Assembly: GCA_002363575.1 (NCBI GenBank)
Contig: DEWI01000175.1
Coordinates: 1-31,419, forward strand
Length of the DNA: 31,419 nt
Source of the DNA: Verrucomicrobia bacterium UBA3214
GTDB taxonomy: Bacteria; Verrucomicrobiota; Kiritimatiellia; RFP12; UBA1067
Direction of reading: 5' to 3'
Shown: positions 1-13,019 of the stretch, one piece after another
How the letters are laid out: every line of letters begins with the position of its first letter
Numbering within the stretch: position 1 is the stretch's first letter
Program-made: the position numbers and the translations under genes
Notes under the pieces: model-generated
Seen by the model: only the letters and a program-made list of their open reading frames with translations
What the model was told of the DNA's origin: nothing
The model's database searches: none

Positions 1-452
1 GAAGGGAGATCGCCGCATTCGATGGCCGCGCGTATGCGCGTGGAAGACACCCTCTCGCCGGCGAAAAGCGCGTACGGCGAGACGCGCACGTCGTAGCCGA
101 GGCGGGAAAGCAGCGCGGCATCGCCGGCGCCCGCCTTGCCGAAGCGCCAATTCGCGCCGCAGCGGACGATGCGCTCGCGCAGGAAGCGGCGCGCGAACTC
201 CTCCGGGGAAAGCGCGGCGAAGGAAGGCGTGAAATCGAGCGCCACCACTTCCTCGACGCCGCATGCACGGATCGCCGCCTCGCGCTTCGCGAAAGGCATT
301 ATCAGCCGCGGGGCGCGCTCCGGGGCGAGCGTCGCGAGCGGATGCGTGCGGAAAGTGAGGGCGGTGCGCGCGCCGCGCAGAATTTCCCGGTGGCCGATAT
401 GCACGCCGTCGAAAAAACCTATCGCAACGCCTTGGCGAGAGGTATCGTGCAT
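1..452 (-). CDS. ribF: Bifunctional riboflavin kinase/FAD synthetase, N-terminal part (runs off the left edge)
   Basis: Cytoplasmic enzyme that phosphorylates riboflavin to FMN and adenylylates FMN to FAD. Only the first 150 codons lie in the window and no stop is reached, so the C-terminal kinase domain is outside. The visible part is the nucleotidyltransferase domain. It begins MHDTSRQGVAIGFFDGVHIG, with the HxGH nucleotide-binding signature in GVHIGHREIL, and later has SSTRIR, the conserved substrate-loop motif of the family. The ATG at 452 is the only start that keeps the whole first beta strand. It makes the gene overlap the end of truB by 34 nt. truB followed by ribF is a common bacterial order, which supports both calls. 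Identification is from motifs and order; the missing half cannot be judged. Confidence 0.9.
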   Translation of the reverse strand, partial: MHDTSRQGVAIGFFDGVHIGHREILRGARTALTFRTHPLATLAPERAPRLIMPFAKREAAIRACGVEEVVALDFTPSFAALSPEEFARRFLRERIVRCGANWRFGKAGAGDAALLSRLGYDVRVSPYALFAGERVSSTRIRAAIECGDLP

Positions 453-1141
453 CCTGCGAAGTCCCCGTTTTCCAATTCCAGCAAATCCGCGAACTTTATC
501 GCGTCCTCGACGTCGAACCTGCCGACTTTGACGCGCCGGCACGAGGCGAGGGCGGCGCCGCAGCCCAGCGCCTTGCCGAATTCGCCGGCGAGCGCGCGCA
601 CGATCAGCCCCTTCGTCGCCGAGACTTCGAAAGGAAGCGCGGTCCCGGAAAGCCCGCCGACCGTGAACTTCCATATATGGACGAGCGAGGGGGCGTGTTC
701 GCCGGTGTCGGCGATCTCGTAATCCGCCGCGCCCTCGCGACGCACCGCGCAGAAGCGCGGCTCCGTCAGGAAAACGTCGCCGCGGAACTCCTCCAGCGCC
801 TTCGCGAGCGCCGCGGCGTCGGGCGCGGCGCCGGGCGCGGGCGCGGCGACGGCGCGTCCGTGGACGTCGCCGGTATCCGTGGAAAGCCCTAGCTGCATGG
901 TGCCGGAATACACGCGATCCGCGCTCATGATGTCGCCGGCGTATTTGTTAGCGTCGTTGATCAGCAGGACGAGCAAGCCGGAAGCGGCGGTCTCGAGCGA
1001 GCCGCCGTGGCCGACCTTCACGAGGTTGAACTTCCTCTTCACCGTCTTGACGACGGTGGAAAACGCGATGCCGGCGGGCTTATCCACGAGCAGGAAGGCG
1101 TCCAGCTCTTCCAGCATCTTCAATTGAGCGAGATTTGCCAT
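419..1141 (-). CDS. truB: tRNA pseudouridine(55) synthase TruB, with Glu at the catalytic Asp position
   Basis: TruB isomerises U55 of the tRNA T-loop to pseudouridine. The 240-aa product has family landmarks in order: LLVDKPAGIAFS near residues 17-28, VGHGGSLETAASG at 43-55, RVYSGTMQLGLSTDTGD near 80, a PRFCAVRREGAADYEIA block, and a late SATKGLIVRAL segment. In typical TruB the second block is GTLDPLATG, with an invariant Asp as nucleophile. Here that position is Glu50, codon GAG on the minus strand. The late segment also lacks the usual KGTY(I/V)R tyrosine. The ATG at 1141 follows the lacZ stop by 11 nt without a clear Shine-Dalgarno, so translation may be coupled. The longer frame upstream is antisense-like noise. 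The family call is firm; normal activity is not. Confidence 0.88.
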   Translation of the reverse strand: MANLAQLKMLEELDAFLLVDKPAGIAFSTVVKTVKRKFNLVKVGHGGSLETAASGLLVLLINDANKYAGDIMSADRVYSGTMQLGLSTDTGDVHGRAVAAPAPGAAPDAAALAKALEEFRGDVFLTEPRFCAVRREGAADYEIADTGEHAPSLVHIWKFTVGGLSGTALPFEVSATKGLIVRALAGEFGKALGCGAALASCRRVKVGRFDVEDAIKFADLLELENGDFAGCTIPLAKALR

Positions 1142-1152
1142 CGTCTGGGCGG

Positions 1153-5828
<4,676 letters not shown>

Positions 5829-5928
5829 CGGGTCGTTGTCGTTTTGTGTTTCCGGCCACGCGCCAGCCATGGCGGCATTCGCGGCGCGCTTGCCCGGAGA
5901 AGCTCGTTTTATCCCGTCCGGCGCCGCC

Positions 5929-7224
5929 TTAAAGCATCCGCAGTTTGACGGGTTTCGCGCCGATCACGCCGCTGGATTCGATTTCGGCGAGCGCCCTTTC
6001 CAGGCATGCCGTCTTGGCCGAATGCGTCAGCACGACGACCGGCACGGGCTGGTTGCCCACCGAACCCGCCTTCTGGTTGGCCGCGGAAATCGAAACGCCG
6101 TGGCTGCCGAGAATCGAAGCGATGGTGCCGAACGCGCCCGCCTTGTCCTCGACCATGAAGCGGATGTAGAAGCGCGAGGAGATTTCGCCGGCCGAGCGCA
6201 GCTTCACCTTGTTCTCGGCGTAGGAAGGGATGCCGCGCGCGTAGCGCGTCTCGCCGTGCGCGAGGTTGCGCGCGATGTCGCCGATGTCGCCCACGACCGT
6301 GGAAGCCGTGGGGGCGCGCCCGGCGCCGCGCCCGTAGTACATCGTGTAGTCGCTCATGTCGCCCTTGACCATGGCGGCGTTGAAGGCGTCGTTCACGTTG
6401 TAGAGCATGTGCGAAGAATGCACCAGCGTCGGATGCACGCCGACTTCGACTTCGTCGCCGCATTTCGCCACGCACGCCAGAAGCTTGATCCTGTAGCCGA
6501 AGTCCGCGGCGTATTTGACGTCTTCGCCGGCGAGGTTGCGTATGCCCTCGATCTGCACGTCGGAAAGCCGCGGCTGGAAGCCGTAGGCGAGCGCGGCGAG
6601 GATGCAGGCCTTGTGCGCGGTGTCGAAGCCGTCGATATCGAGGCTGGGATTCGCCTCGGCGTAGCCGAGCTTCTGCGCGTCGCGCAGGACTTCGTCGAAC
6701 GGCAGGCCCTCGTTCTCCATGCGCGTGAGGATGTAGTTGCACGTGCCGTTGAGGATGCCGTGGATGGACTCGATCTCGTTGCCCGCCAACCCCTCGCGAA
6801 GCACGCGGATGATCGGAATGCCGCCGCCCACCGCCGCGCCGAAATATATGTCCACGCCGTTGGCCGCGGCCGCTTCGAAAATCTCCGTGCCGTATTCGGC
6901 GAGGAGCTTCTTGTTCGCCGTGACGACGCACTTCTTCGCGTTCAGCGCTTCGAGGACGAGCTTCTTCGCGATGCCCGTGCCGCCGATCGTCTCAACGACG
7001 ATCTGCACTCCGGGATCGGCGATCGCCTCCTGCGCGGCGGTCGTCAGGATTTCCGCAGGCACGGCGACGCCGCGCGGCGTCGTGATATCGAGATCCGCGA
7101 TTTTCTTCAGGACAATATCGACGCCGAGGCGCTTGGCCATAACGTCGCGATGCCGCAGCAAACCATCCGCGACACCCGCGCCTACCGTCCCGAAACCCAG
7201 TATTCCAACGCCTATCTGCTTCAT
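5929..7224 (-). CDS. hom: Homoserine dehydrogenase
   Basis: Reduces aspartate semialdehyde to homoserine with NAD(P)H, the branch point to threonine and methionine. The 431-aa product opens with the Rossmann motif GILGFGTVGAG at residues 7-17. It has AAVGGGIPIIRVLREGL and IHGILNGTCNYILTRM of the catalytic domain, GYAEANPSLDIDGFDTAHK for substrate binding, and a C-terminal ACT domain (RFYIRFMVEDKAGAFGTIAS) for feedback control. The length is normal for the monofunctional enzyme. A GGTGGAG Shine-Dalgarno precedes the ATG at 7224, and a consensus promoter lies just upstream (7255-7284). It is the first gene of the hom-lysC pair, so carbon flow into threonine and the ACT-controlled kinase are co-expressed. 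Confidence 0.96.
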   Translation of the reverse strand: MKQIGVGILGFGTVGAGVADGLLRHRDVMAKRLGVDIVLKKIADLDITTPRGVAVPAEILTTAAQEAIADPGVQIVVETIGGTGIAKKLVLEALNAKKCVVTANKKLLAEYGTEIFEAAAANGVDIYFGAAVGGGIPIIRVLREGLAGNEIESIHGILNGTCNYILTRMENEGLPFDEVLRDAQKLGYAEANPSLDIDGFDTAHKACILAALAYGFQPRLSDVQIEGIRNLAGEDVKYAADFGYRIKLLACVAKCGDEVEVGVHPTLVHSSHMLYNVNDAFNAAMVKGDMSDYTMYYGRGAGRAPTASTVVGDIGDIARNLAHGETRYARGIPSYAENKVKLRSAGEISSRFYIRFMVEDKAGAFGTIASILGSHGVSISAANQKAGSVGNQPVPVVVLTHSAKTACLERALAEIESSGVIGAKPVKLRML

Positions 7225-7254
7225 TTATCTCCACCTTGAAACGTGTAGGGTAAA

Positions 7255-7284
7255 ATTATAGCATTTTCGCGTTCGCGCGGTCAA
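7255..7284 (-). promoter_or_regulatory. Sigma-70-type promoter of hom-lysC
   Basis: On the minus strand TTGACC (7284-7279) and TATAAT (7260-7255) are separated by 18 bp. The start of transcription is expected near 7248, giving a leader of about 25 nt that contains the hom Shine-Dalgarno. It diverges from the purD promoter in the same 195-bp gap. Confidence 0.75.
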
Positions 7285-7373
7285 TAGCCGCCCGCGCATC
7301 GCGCTTCAGCCGGCGGCCTCCGGACGCGCGGCCGCGCGTATGGAAGGCCGCCCGCGCCCGGGGCGCGAGAAAA

Positions 7374-7382
7374 TGGTATAAT
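7374..7382 (+). promoter_or_regulatory. Extended -10 promoter of purD
   Basis: TGGTATAAT at 7374-7382 is an extended -10 element (TGn plus a perfect TATAAT). No recognisable -35 box lies 17 bp upstream, where the sequence is GC-only, which is typical of extended -10 promoters. A GGAG at 7405-7408 then serves the purD ATG at 7420. Confidence 0.6.
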
Positions 7383-7419
7383 ATGACGCACAGCACCAAG
7401 AAACGGAGACGGAACGAAG

Positions 7420-8715
7420 ATGAAGATACTGGTAGTTGGCAGCGGCGGCAGAGAACACGCGATCGCATACCGGCTCTCGCTGGACGAGACGCCCCATGAG
7501 ATTTATTGCGCGCCCGGCAATGCCGGCACGGCGGAAATCGCGCGGAATATCGCCATAGGCGCCGAGGATGTCGCGGGGATAGCCGGCTGGGCGGCGGCGG
7601 AAAAACCAGACCTCGTAGTCGTCGGACCGGAAGCGCCGCTCGTCAAGGGGCTTGCGGACGAGCTGGCAAAGCACGGCATCGCCGCTTTCGGCCCTGTCGC
7701 CGACGGCGCGCGCATGGAAGGCTCGAAGAAATTCGCCAAGCAGATTATGGATGCGGCGGGCGTGCCTACCGCGCATGCCCGGACGTTCACGGACGCGGCG
7801 GCGGCGAAAGCGGCGCTCGCGGAGTTCGGCCTCCCGGTGGTGATAAAGGCGGACGGCCTGGCGGCCGGCAAGGGAGTGGTCGTGGCCGAGACGCAGGCGG
7901 AAGCCGAAGCGGCGCTCGACGACATGCTGGTGGCGAACAAATTCGGCGCCGCCGGCGCCGAAGTCCTCGTCGAAGAATTCCTCGACGGCGAAGAATGCTC
8001 CATCCTCGCGATGACGGACGGCGAGCGCGCGATGCTGCTGCCGGCTTCGCAGGACCACAAGAGGATTTTCGACGGCGACAAAGGCCCGAACACCGGCGGC
8101 ATGGGCGCGTACTCGCCTGCGCCGGTCGTCACGGACGAAATGCTGCCGGAAATCAAAGAGCGCATCATCCTCCCCGTCGTAAGGGAGCTGGGCAAGCGCG
8201 GCATAACGTACCGCGGGATTCTCTACGCCGGGCTGATGATCACGCCGCCCGGCGGGAAGCTCGCGAAAAGCGGCTCGCGCATCAACGTGGTGGAATTCAA
8301 CGCGCGCTTCGGCGACCCAGAGACGGAAGCGGTGCTGCCCCGCCTGACGGGGAATTTCGCCGCCGCGCTGCTCGCCACGGCGCGCGGCAGGCTGGACGAG
8401 AGCGCCCTCGGCGTAGATAGCCGCGCGGCAGCGACCGTCATACTCGCATCGGCCGGCTACCCCGGCGCATACGCGAAAGGCAAGGCTATCTCCGGGCTGG
8501 CGGAAGCAGCGGCGACGGGCGCGCTCGTTTTCCATTGCGGCACGCGCAACGGCGCAAACGGCCTCGAGACGGCCGGCGGCCGCGTCCTCGCCGTCACGGG
8601 GATGGGCGCGACACTTCGCGAAGCCGTCGATAACGCCTACGCGGGCGTCGGCAAGATTTCATTCGACGGCATGACGTACCGCAAAGACATCGCCCACAAA
8701 GGACTGGCAAGATGA
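7420..8715 (+). CDS. purD: Phosphoribosylamine-glycine ligase (GAR synthetase)
   Basis: ATP-dependent ligation of glycine to phosphoribosylamine, step two of de novo purine synthesis. The 431-aa product has the normal length. It begins MKILVVGSGGREHAIAYRL and contains DLVVVGPEAPLVKGLADEL, the ATP-grasp core VIKADGLAAGKGVVVA, a DHKRIFDGDKGPNTGGMGAY block and the ending of the metal site, NVVEFNARFGDPETEAVLP. It is the first gene of a plus-strand run with a promoter at 7374-7382. Its stop overlaps the start of the next gene in ATGA, indicating translational coupling. No other pur genes are visible nearby. Confidence 0.97.
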   Translation: MKILVVGSGGREHAIAYRLSLDETPHEIYCAPGNAGTAEIARNIAIGAEDVAGIAGWAAAEKPDLVVVGPEAPLVKGLADELAKHGIAAFGPVADGARMEGSKKFAKQIMDAAGVPTAHARTFTDAAAAKAALAEFGLPVVIKADGLAAGKGVVVAETQAEAEAALDDMLVANKFGAAGAEVLVEEFLDGEECSILAMTDGERAMLLPASQDHKRIFDGDKGPNTGGMGAYSPAPVVTDEMLPEIKERIILPVVRELGKRGITYRGILYAGLMITPPGGKLAKSGSRINVVEFNARFGDPETEAVLPRLTGNFAAALLATARGRLDESALGVDSRAAATVILASAGYPGAYAKGKAISGLAEAAATGALVFHCGTRNGANGLETAGGRVLAVTGMGATLREAVDNAYAGVGKISFDGMTYRKDIAHKGLAR

Positions 8716-9311
8716 AAGCCCCCGTCTTCGATTTCGGCGGAGTGATGACGACTTCGACAATGCCGCAGCGCGTCAAGGCGGAAGCCGCGGCGCTCGGCAT
8801 TCCGTGGAACGCGGTCGTCGAAGGCTTCGGGAAATACCGCCACGCCTACGACGGCGGCGAAATCTCCCTGCGCGAGCTTTACGAGCGGACGTGGCGGGAC
8901 AACGATCTCTCCGTCTCCGCCGCCGACACCGAGAGGATCGTCGAGGCCGACCGCGCATCCTGGCTCTACCGCAACGAGCGCACGCTCGCTTGGATGCGCG
9001 AGCTGAAGGCGCAAGGCAGGCGCATCGGCATACTCACCAACATGGCGCCGGATTTCGCCACACTCTTCAAAAAGCATTTCGCCGACTACATCGAGCTGGC
9101 CGACGCGATGGTGATCTCCGGCTACGAACACATGTTCAAGCCGCAGCGGCAGATCTACGATCTGCTGCGCACGCGCATCGGCCTTCCCGCGAGCGACCTC
9201 GTCTTCTTCGACGACGTCGAAGAAAACTGCAAGGGCGCGCGCGACGCCGGCTGGAGCGCGATTCGCTTCGTCACCAACGAACAGGCGGAAAAGGATTTCG
9301 CCGCCCTGTAG
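8712..9311 (+). CDS. HAD-superfamily hydrolase (YihX/epoxide-hydrolase-N-like subgroup)
   Basis: A 199-aa phosphatase-type HAD protein. Motif I is FDFGGVMTT near residues 6-14, where the nucleophile Asp is followed by FGG rather than by a second Asp, a pattern seen in the YihX-like branch. Motif II is ILTNMAP, the motif III lysine lies in HMFKPQRQIY, and motif IV is VFFDDVEENCKGA. These are followed by the family ending AGWSAIRFV. YihX-type enzymes dephosphorylate sugar phosphates such as glucose-1-phosphate, which would fit the hexose-phosphate mutase gene just downstream, but the substrate cannot be read from sequence. It starts inside the purD stop (ATGA overlap), so the two are co-translated. 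The family call is secure; the exact role is open. Confidence 0.82.
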   Translation: MKAPVFDFGGVMTTSTMPQRVKAEAAALGIPWNAVVEGFGKYRHAYDGGEISLRELYERTWRDNDLSVSAADTERIVEADRASWLYRNERTLAWMRELKAQGRRIGILTNMAPDFATLFKKHFADYIELADAMVISGYEHMFKPQRQIYDLLRTRIGLPASDLVFFDDVEENCKGARDAGWSAIRFVTNEQAEKDFAAL

Positions 9312-9366
9312 AGGGGCGGCGCGAAAATCCGCAAATCCTTCCGCCGCCACATCTTCTTGCGCCGCC

Positions 9367-10731
9367 ATGGACTTCAGGAAATTCTTCAAAGCTTACGACA
9401 TGCGCGGGACGTTCGGCGAGGATTTCGACCTCGCGACGGTCCGCAGAATCAGCGAGGCGCTGCCTGGCGCCGTCAATGCGCGGCATTGGCTCGTCGGCCG
9501 CGATTGCCGCGAGACGAGCGCCGCCATGCGCGACGCGCTCTGCGAAGGCCTGGCGGCGGCCGGCGCGCACATCGTGGACGCCGGGCTTTGCACGACGCCG
9601 ATGGTGTATTTCTTCACGGCGGAGGACGGCTACGACGCGAGCGTGATGATCACCGCTTCGCACAATCCGCCGGGCGACAACGGCATGAAAGTCTCCGGGC
9701 GCGACGCCGTGCCGATCGGCTTCGCGGACGGCCTCGAGCGCGTGCTTGCCGCGCTCACGCGCCAAAGCGAAGCCGCTCCCGCGCAGGGCGCCGCGGCGCC
9801 GCGGGAATTTCCCGCGCCGTGCGCGCAACGCTATATCGCCTGGCACAAGGCGGCATGCGACGATTCGCTTTTCGCCGGTCTTCGCTACGCCGTCGATTGT
9901 TCAAGCGGCATGGCCTCGCTGCTCGCGAAAGACCTCTTCCCGGGCGCGACGATCCTCAACGGCGTTCTCGACGGCACCTTCGCCGCGCATTCGCCGAATC
10001 CGCTTTCAGCGGAAGCGCGCGAGCAGGCTGTCGCGCTCGTCCACGAACAGAAGCTTGATTGCGCGGTGGTCTTCGACGGCGATGCCGACCGCGCGATGTT
10101 CATCGACGAGACGGGCGCGTTCATCCAGCCGGACTACCTCATTCCAATCGTCTATGAAGCCACGAAGCGCGGCGCGGGCGCCGCGCGCGACATCGTGCTG
10201 CACGACGTCAGAACCTCGCGCGGCGCGATCGAAACGCTCCGCGAACTCGGCGCGGAGCCGGTGATGGTGAGCGTCGGCCACGTATTCGCGAAGAGGGTGA
10301 TGCGCGAGCGCGGCGCGCTTTGCGGCGGCGAGCTTGCCGGCCACTACTACTTTTCCGAATTCCACAACTGCGACTCCGGGATGCTGGCGGCGCGCCGCAT
10401 TCTCGGCGCGATCGCGGCGCAAAAGCGGCGCGGCGGCACCTTCTCGCAACTCGTCAAGCCGATCGTCTCGCGCTACGCGAATTCCGGAGAGCGGAACTTC
10501 CGCGTGGCGGACAAGCCGGCGGCGGTAGGCCGCGTCATGGAAGCGGTGGCCGCGAAATTCCCGCCGGAGCTTTCGCATTCGCGCATCGACGGCCTGCGCT
10601 GCGAATTCGAGGACGGCTGGTTCAACATACGCGCCTCCAACACCGAGCCTTTCCTGCGGCTCGTCGCGGAAGCGAAGACGCCCGCGCTCCTCGCCGATTG
10701 GCTCCAGATACTCGAGAATGCCATTGGTTGA
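9367..10731 (+). CDS. manB: Phosphomannomutase/phosphoglucomutase
   Basis: Alpha-D-phosphohexomutase that interconverts hexose-6-phosphate and hexose-1-phosphate for sugar-nucleotide synthesis. The 454-aa protein starts MDFRKFFKAYDMRGTFGEDF. It has the active-site phosphoserine in ITASHNPPGDNGMKVSG, the metal loop FDGDADRAMF, the sugar-binding loop CGGELAGHYYFSEFHNCDSG and the phosphate-binding RASNTEPFLRLV near the C terminus. All four functional loops are intact. The ATG at 9367 lacks a clear Shine-Dalgarno; it lies 55 nt after the HAD gene. Whether mannose or glucose phosphate is preferred cannot be decided, so the symbol is tentative. With galE elsewhere in the window it could supply precursors for cell-surface sugars. 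Confidence 0.93.
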   Translation: MDFRKFFKAYDMRGTFGEDFDLATVRRISEALPGAVNARHWLVGRDCRETSAAMRDALCEGLAAAGAHIVDAGLCTTPMVYFFTAEDGYDASVMITASHNPPGDNGMKVSGRDAVPIGFADGLERVLAALTRQSEAAPAQGAAAPREFPAPCAQRYIAWHKAACDDSLFAGLRYAVDCSSGMASLLAKDLFPGATILNGVLDGTFAAHSPNPLSAEAREQAVALVHEQKLDCAVVFDGDADRAMFIDETGAFIQPDYLIPIVYEATKRGAGAARDIVLHDVRTSRGAIETLRELGAEPVMVSVGHVFAKRVMRERGALCGGELAGHYYFSEFHNCDSGMLAARRILGAIAAQKRRGGTFSQLVKPIVSRYANSGERNFRVADKPAAVGRVMEAVAAKFPPELSHSRIDGLRCEFEDGWFNIRASNTEPFLRLVAEAKTPALLADWLQILENAIG

Positions 10732-10779
10732 TCGCGGCTTGCCGCGTCCGCGCGCTCCGCGCGACAGATTTGCACGACG

Positions 10780-11676
10780 ATGTTTTTCGATTTCCACGTT
10801 CATTCGACTGCGAGCGACGGCACTCTGCCGCCCGCCGCAATAGCGCGCCTGGCCGCGCGAAACGGTCTCGCGGCCGTCGCACTCACCGACCACGACAACT
10901 GCGACGGCGTCGCGGAGTTCCTTTCGTGCCCCGTGGAAGGCGCTCTCCGCCGCATCCCGGGAATAGAATTGAGCATAGACCCCGGCAAAGGATTCGACCG
11001 CTTCCATCTCCTCGGCCTCGGAATCGATCCGCAGAATGAAACCCTCAAGCGCTTCCTGCGCCGCATCCTCGATGGCCGCAATGAACGCAACAAGCGGATA
11101 ATCGCGAATTTCGCGCGCATCGGCATCAACATCCCGGCCGGCGAAATCGCCGGCTACGCGAACGGCCAAGTCCTCGCAAGACCGCATTTCGCGCGCTGGC
11201 TCGCCGAACACGGCCATGCTCCCGACATGCGCGAAGCTTTCGCCAAATACCTCCTAGACGATTCCCCGGCCGAGACGCGCTGCTATGCGGAGCGCTTCCA
11301 TCCCGCGCAGGAAGAAGCTTTCGCGGCCATACACTCCGCAGGCGGCGTGTGCGTCATGGCGCACCCCAAATACTGGCGCAGCTCGTGGAAGCACGCCTTC
11401 ACGTCAGCGGATCGCGAAGACGCGCAGCGGGAGCTGGCGCGATTGAAAGCCATCGGACTTGACGGCATCGAAGCGCTCTACCAGGCGAATCTTCCGGAAG
11501 AGAACATATTGTGGATGACGGTCGCGCGCCGCGCCGGCTTGCTGATGTCCGGCGGCAGCGATTTCCACGGCGCCAACAAACCCGGCATACCCTTGGGCAT
11601 GACGGCGAACGAAGAATTCATCGCGCCGCTTCTCGAGCGCCTCGTCCCCGGGGGCGCGCGAGGCGGCAACCGCTGA
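10780..11676 (+). CDS. PHP-domain phosphoesterase (YciV/RNase AM-like)
   Basis: A 298-aa metal-dependent phosphoesterase. The PHP domain begins at residue 2 with FDFHVHSTASDGTLPP (metal ligands HxH) and continues with ALTDHDNCDG and a GIELS motif. Late ligands appear in VMAHPKYW and in SGGSDFHGANKPGIPLG. The insert after residue 110 matches the arrangement of the YciV-type enzymes, which act on 3',5'-nucleoside bisphosphates and short RNA 5' ends. That subgroup is likely but not proven. It lies 48 nt after the hexose-phosphate mutase gene and 32 nt before the antiporter, in the same plus-strand run. Confidence 0.88.
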   Translation: MFFDFHVHSTASDGTLPPAAIARLAARNGLAAVALTDHDNCDGVAEFLSCPVEGALRRIPGIELSIDPGKGFDRFHLLGLGIDPQNETLKRFLRRILDGRNERNKRIIANFARIGINIPAGEIAGYANGQVLARPHFARWLAEHGHAPDMREAFAKYLLDDSPAETRCYAERFHPAQEEAFAAIHSAGGVCVMAHPKYWRSSWKHAFTSADREDAQRELARLKAIGLDGIEALYQANLPEENILWMTVARRAGLLMSGGSDFHGANKPGIPLGMTANEEFIAPLLERLVPGGARGGNR

Positions 11677-11708
11677 ACGGGACGACAGCTGCAACAAAGG
11701 AGTTTACG

Positions 11709-13019
11709 TTGAAAGGAAATTGGACTTCCATCCTGCCATTCGGGATATTCGTTCTCGTATGCGCGCTTTGCGGGACGCTCGGCGGCGGCTTTTCCCGCAT
11801 CCCGATGACCGTGGCGTTTCTGGCGGCGACGGCCTCCGCGCTCTGCCTGGGATGGCGGCGCCAGACGCTCGACGAACGCCTCGGCGTGCTGGCGCGCGGC
11901 ATGGGCGAACCGGATATAATGGTCATGTGCCTCGTCTTCATCCTCGCGGGCGCCTTCGCGGCCGTCGCGCGCGATGCAGGCGCGGTGGACGCCGCCGTGC
12001 GCCTTGCGCAGTGCTGCATCCCCCCGCGCTTCATGGTGGCCGGCGTGTTCCTCGTAAGCGCGCTCATCTCGCTCGCCGTCGGCACGTCGTGCGGAACCAT
12101 CGCGGCCGTCGCGCCGATAGCGCTCGCCTTCTCCAACGTCCTGTCGCTCTCGCCATGCCTGCTCGCTGGCACGACGATCTCCGGCGCGATGTTCGGCGAC
12201 AATCTTTCCATGATTTCCGATACGACGATCGCGGCGACGCGCACGCTCGGCGTCGCCATGAAAGACAAGTTCATCGCCAATGCCGCGATCGCGCTTCCCG
12301 CCGCCGCAATCGCCTTCGCGCTATACGCGTGGCTGGGCGCGAACGCCAAGCCCGCCGCGCTCGACGTGGCGCCGTCTTGGCTGGACGCAATGCTCGTCGC
12401 GCCGTACGTGCTCGTGCTTTGCGCCGCGCTTCTCGGCGTCAATGTGGCCGCGACGCTTTTCCTCGGCGCCGTGCTCAGCGCGGCCACCGGCGTGGCCGCC
12501 GGGACGCTCGGCGTGGAAGCGGCGCTTGAATCCGCCGGCAAGGGGACGCTGGCGATGAGCGAAACGCTCGTCGTCGCGCTTCTCGCGGGCGGGCTTTTCG
12601 CGCTTGTCCGCAACGCCGGAGGGATAGAACTCGCGACGCGGCTGTTTTCGCGCTTCGTGCGCGGCGGCGCGTCATGCCAGGCCGGAGCCTTTCTCTTCAC
12701 CGGCACAGTGAATCTCTTCACGGCCAACAACACCGTGGCGATCGTAATCGCGGGGCCGGTGGTGCGCGAAATGGGGGTCGAGGCGGGCGCGAATCCCGTG
12801 CGCCTCGCAGGGATTGTAGATATCGCCAGCTGCGTCGTCCAAGGCGCGATCCCGTACGGCGCGCAGATGCTGATCGCATTCGGCTGCGCGCGCGAACTCG
12901 GCTTCACACTGCCCGCGGGCGAGCTGGTCGCTTCGCTCTACTACGCGCCGGTGCTGGCGGTCTGCGCGGCGCTGCGGATCGCGACGGCGCGCAAACCCCG
13001 CCGCGCTCTCAAAGCTTGA
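11709..13019 (+). CDS. NhaC-type Na+/H+ antiporter-like membrane protein
   Basis: A polytopic inner-membrane transporter of 436 aa with about eleven hydrophobic segments. The start is a TTG at 11709, chosen because AAAGGAG lies seven nt upstream. It gives a short lysine-containing N terminus followed at once by the first membrane helix (ILPFGIFVLVCALCGTLGG). Family motifs are AVGTSCGTIAAVAPIAL and SGAMFGDNLSMISDTTIAAT, the ion-binding region of NhaC-like carriers, and later NLFTANNTVAIVIAGP. Related carriers exchange Na+ for protons or for small acids or amines, so the substrate is uncertain. Its last 11 nt overlap the end of the convergent ketosynthase gene. A long antisense frame over this gene is a composition artefact. 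Confidence 0.87.
   Translation: MKGNWTSILPFGIFVLVCALCGTLGGGFSRIPMTVAFLAATASALCLGWRRQTLDERLGVLARGMGEPDIMVMCLVFILAGAFAAVARDAGAVDAAVRLAQCCIPPRFMVAGVFLVSALISLAVGTSCGTIAAVAPIALAFSNVLSLSPCLLAGTTISGAMFGDNLSMISDTTIAATRTLGVAMKDKFIANAAIALPAAAIAFALYAWLGANAKPAALDVAPSWLDAMLVAPYVLVLCAALLGVNVAATLFLGAVLSAATGVAAGTLGVEAALESAGKGTLAMSETLVVALLAGGLFALVRNAGGIELATRLFSRFVRGGASCQAGAFLFTGTVNLFTANNTVAIVIAGPVVREMGVEAGANPVRLAGIVDIASCVVQGAIPYGAQMLIAFGCARELGFTLPAGELVASLYYAPVLAVCAALRIATARKPRRALKA

Noticed and set aside
11618..12907. 429-aa minus-strand ORF over the antiporter gene
   Set aside because: Ser/Pro/Ala/Arg-rich translation without motifs; the opposite strand encodes a clear membrane transporter with a good ribosome site.
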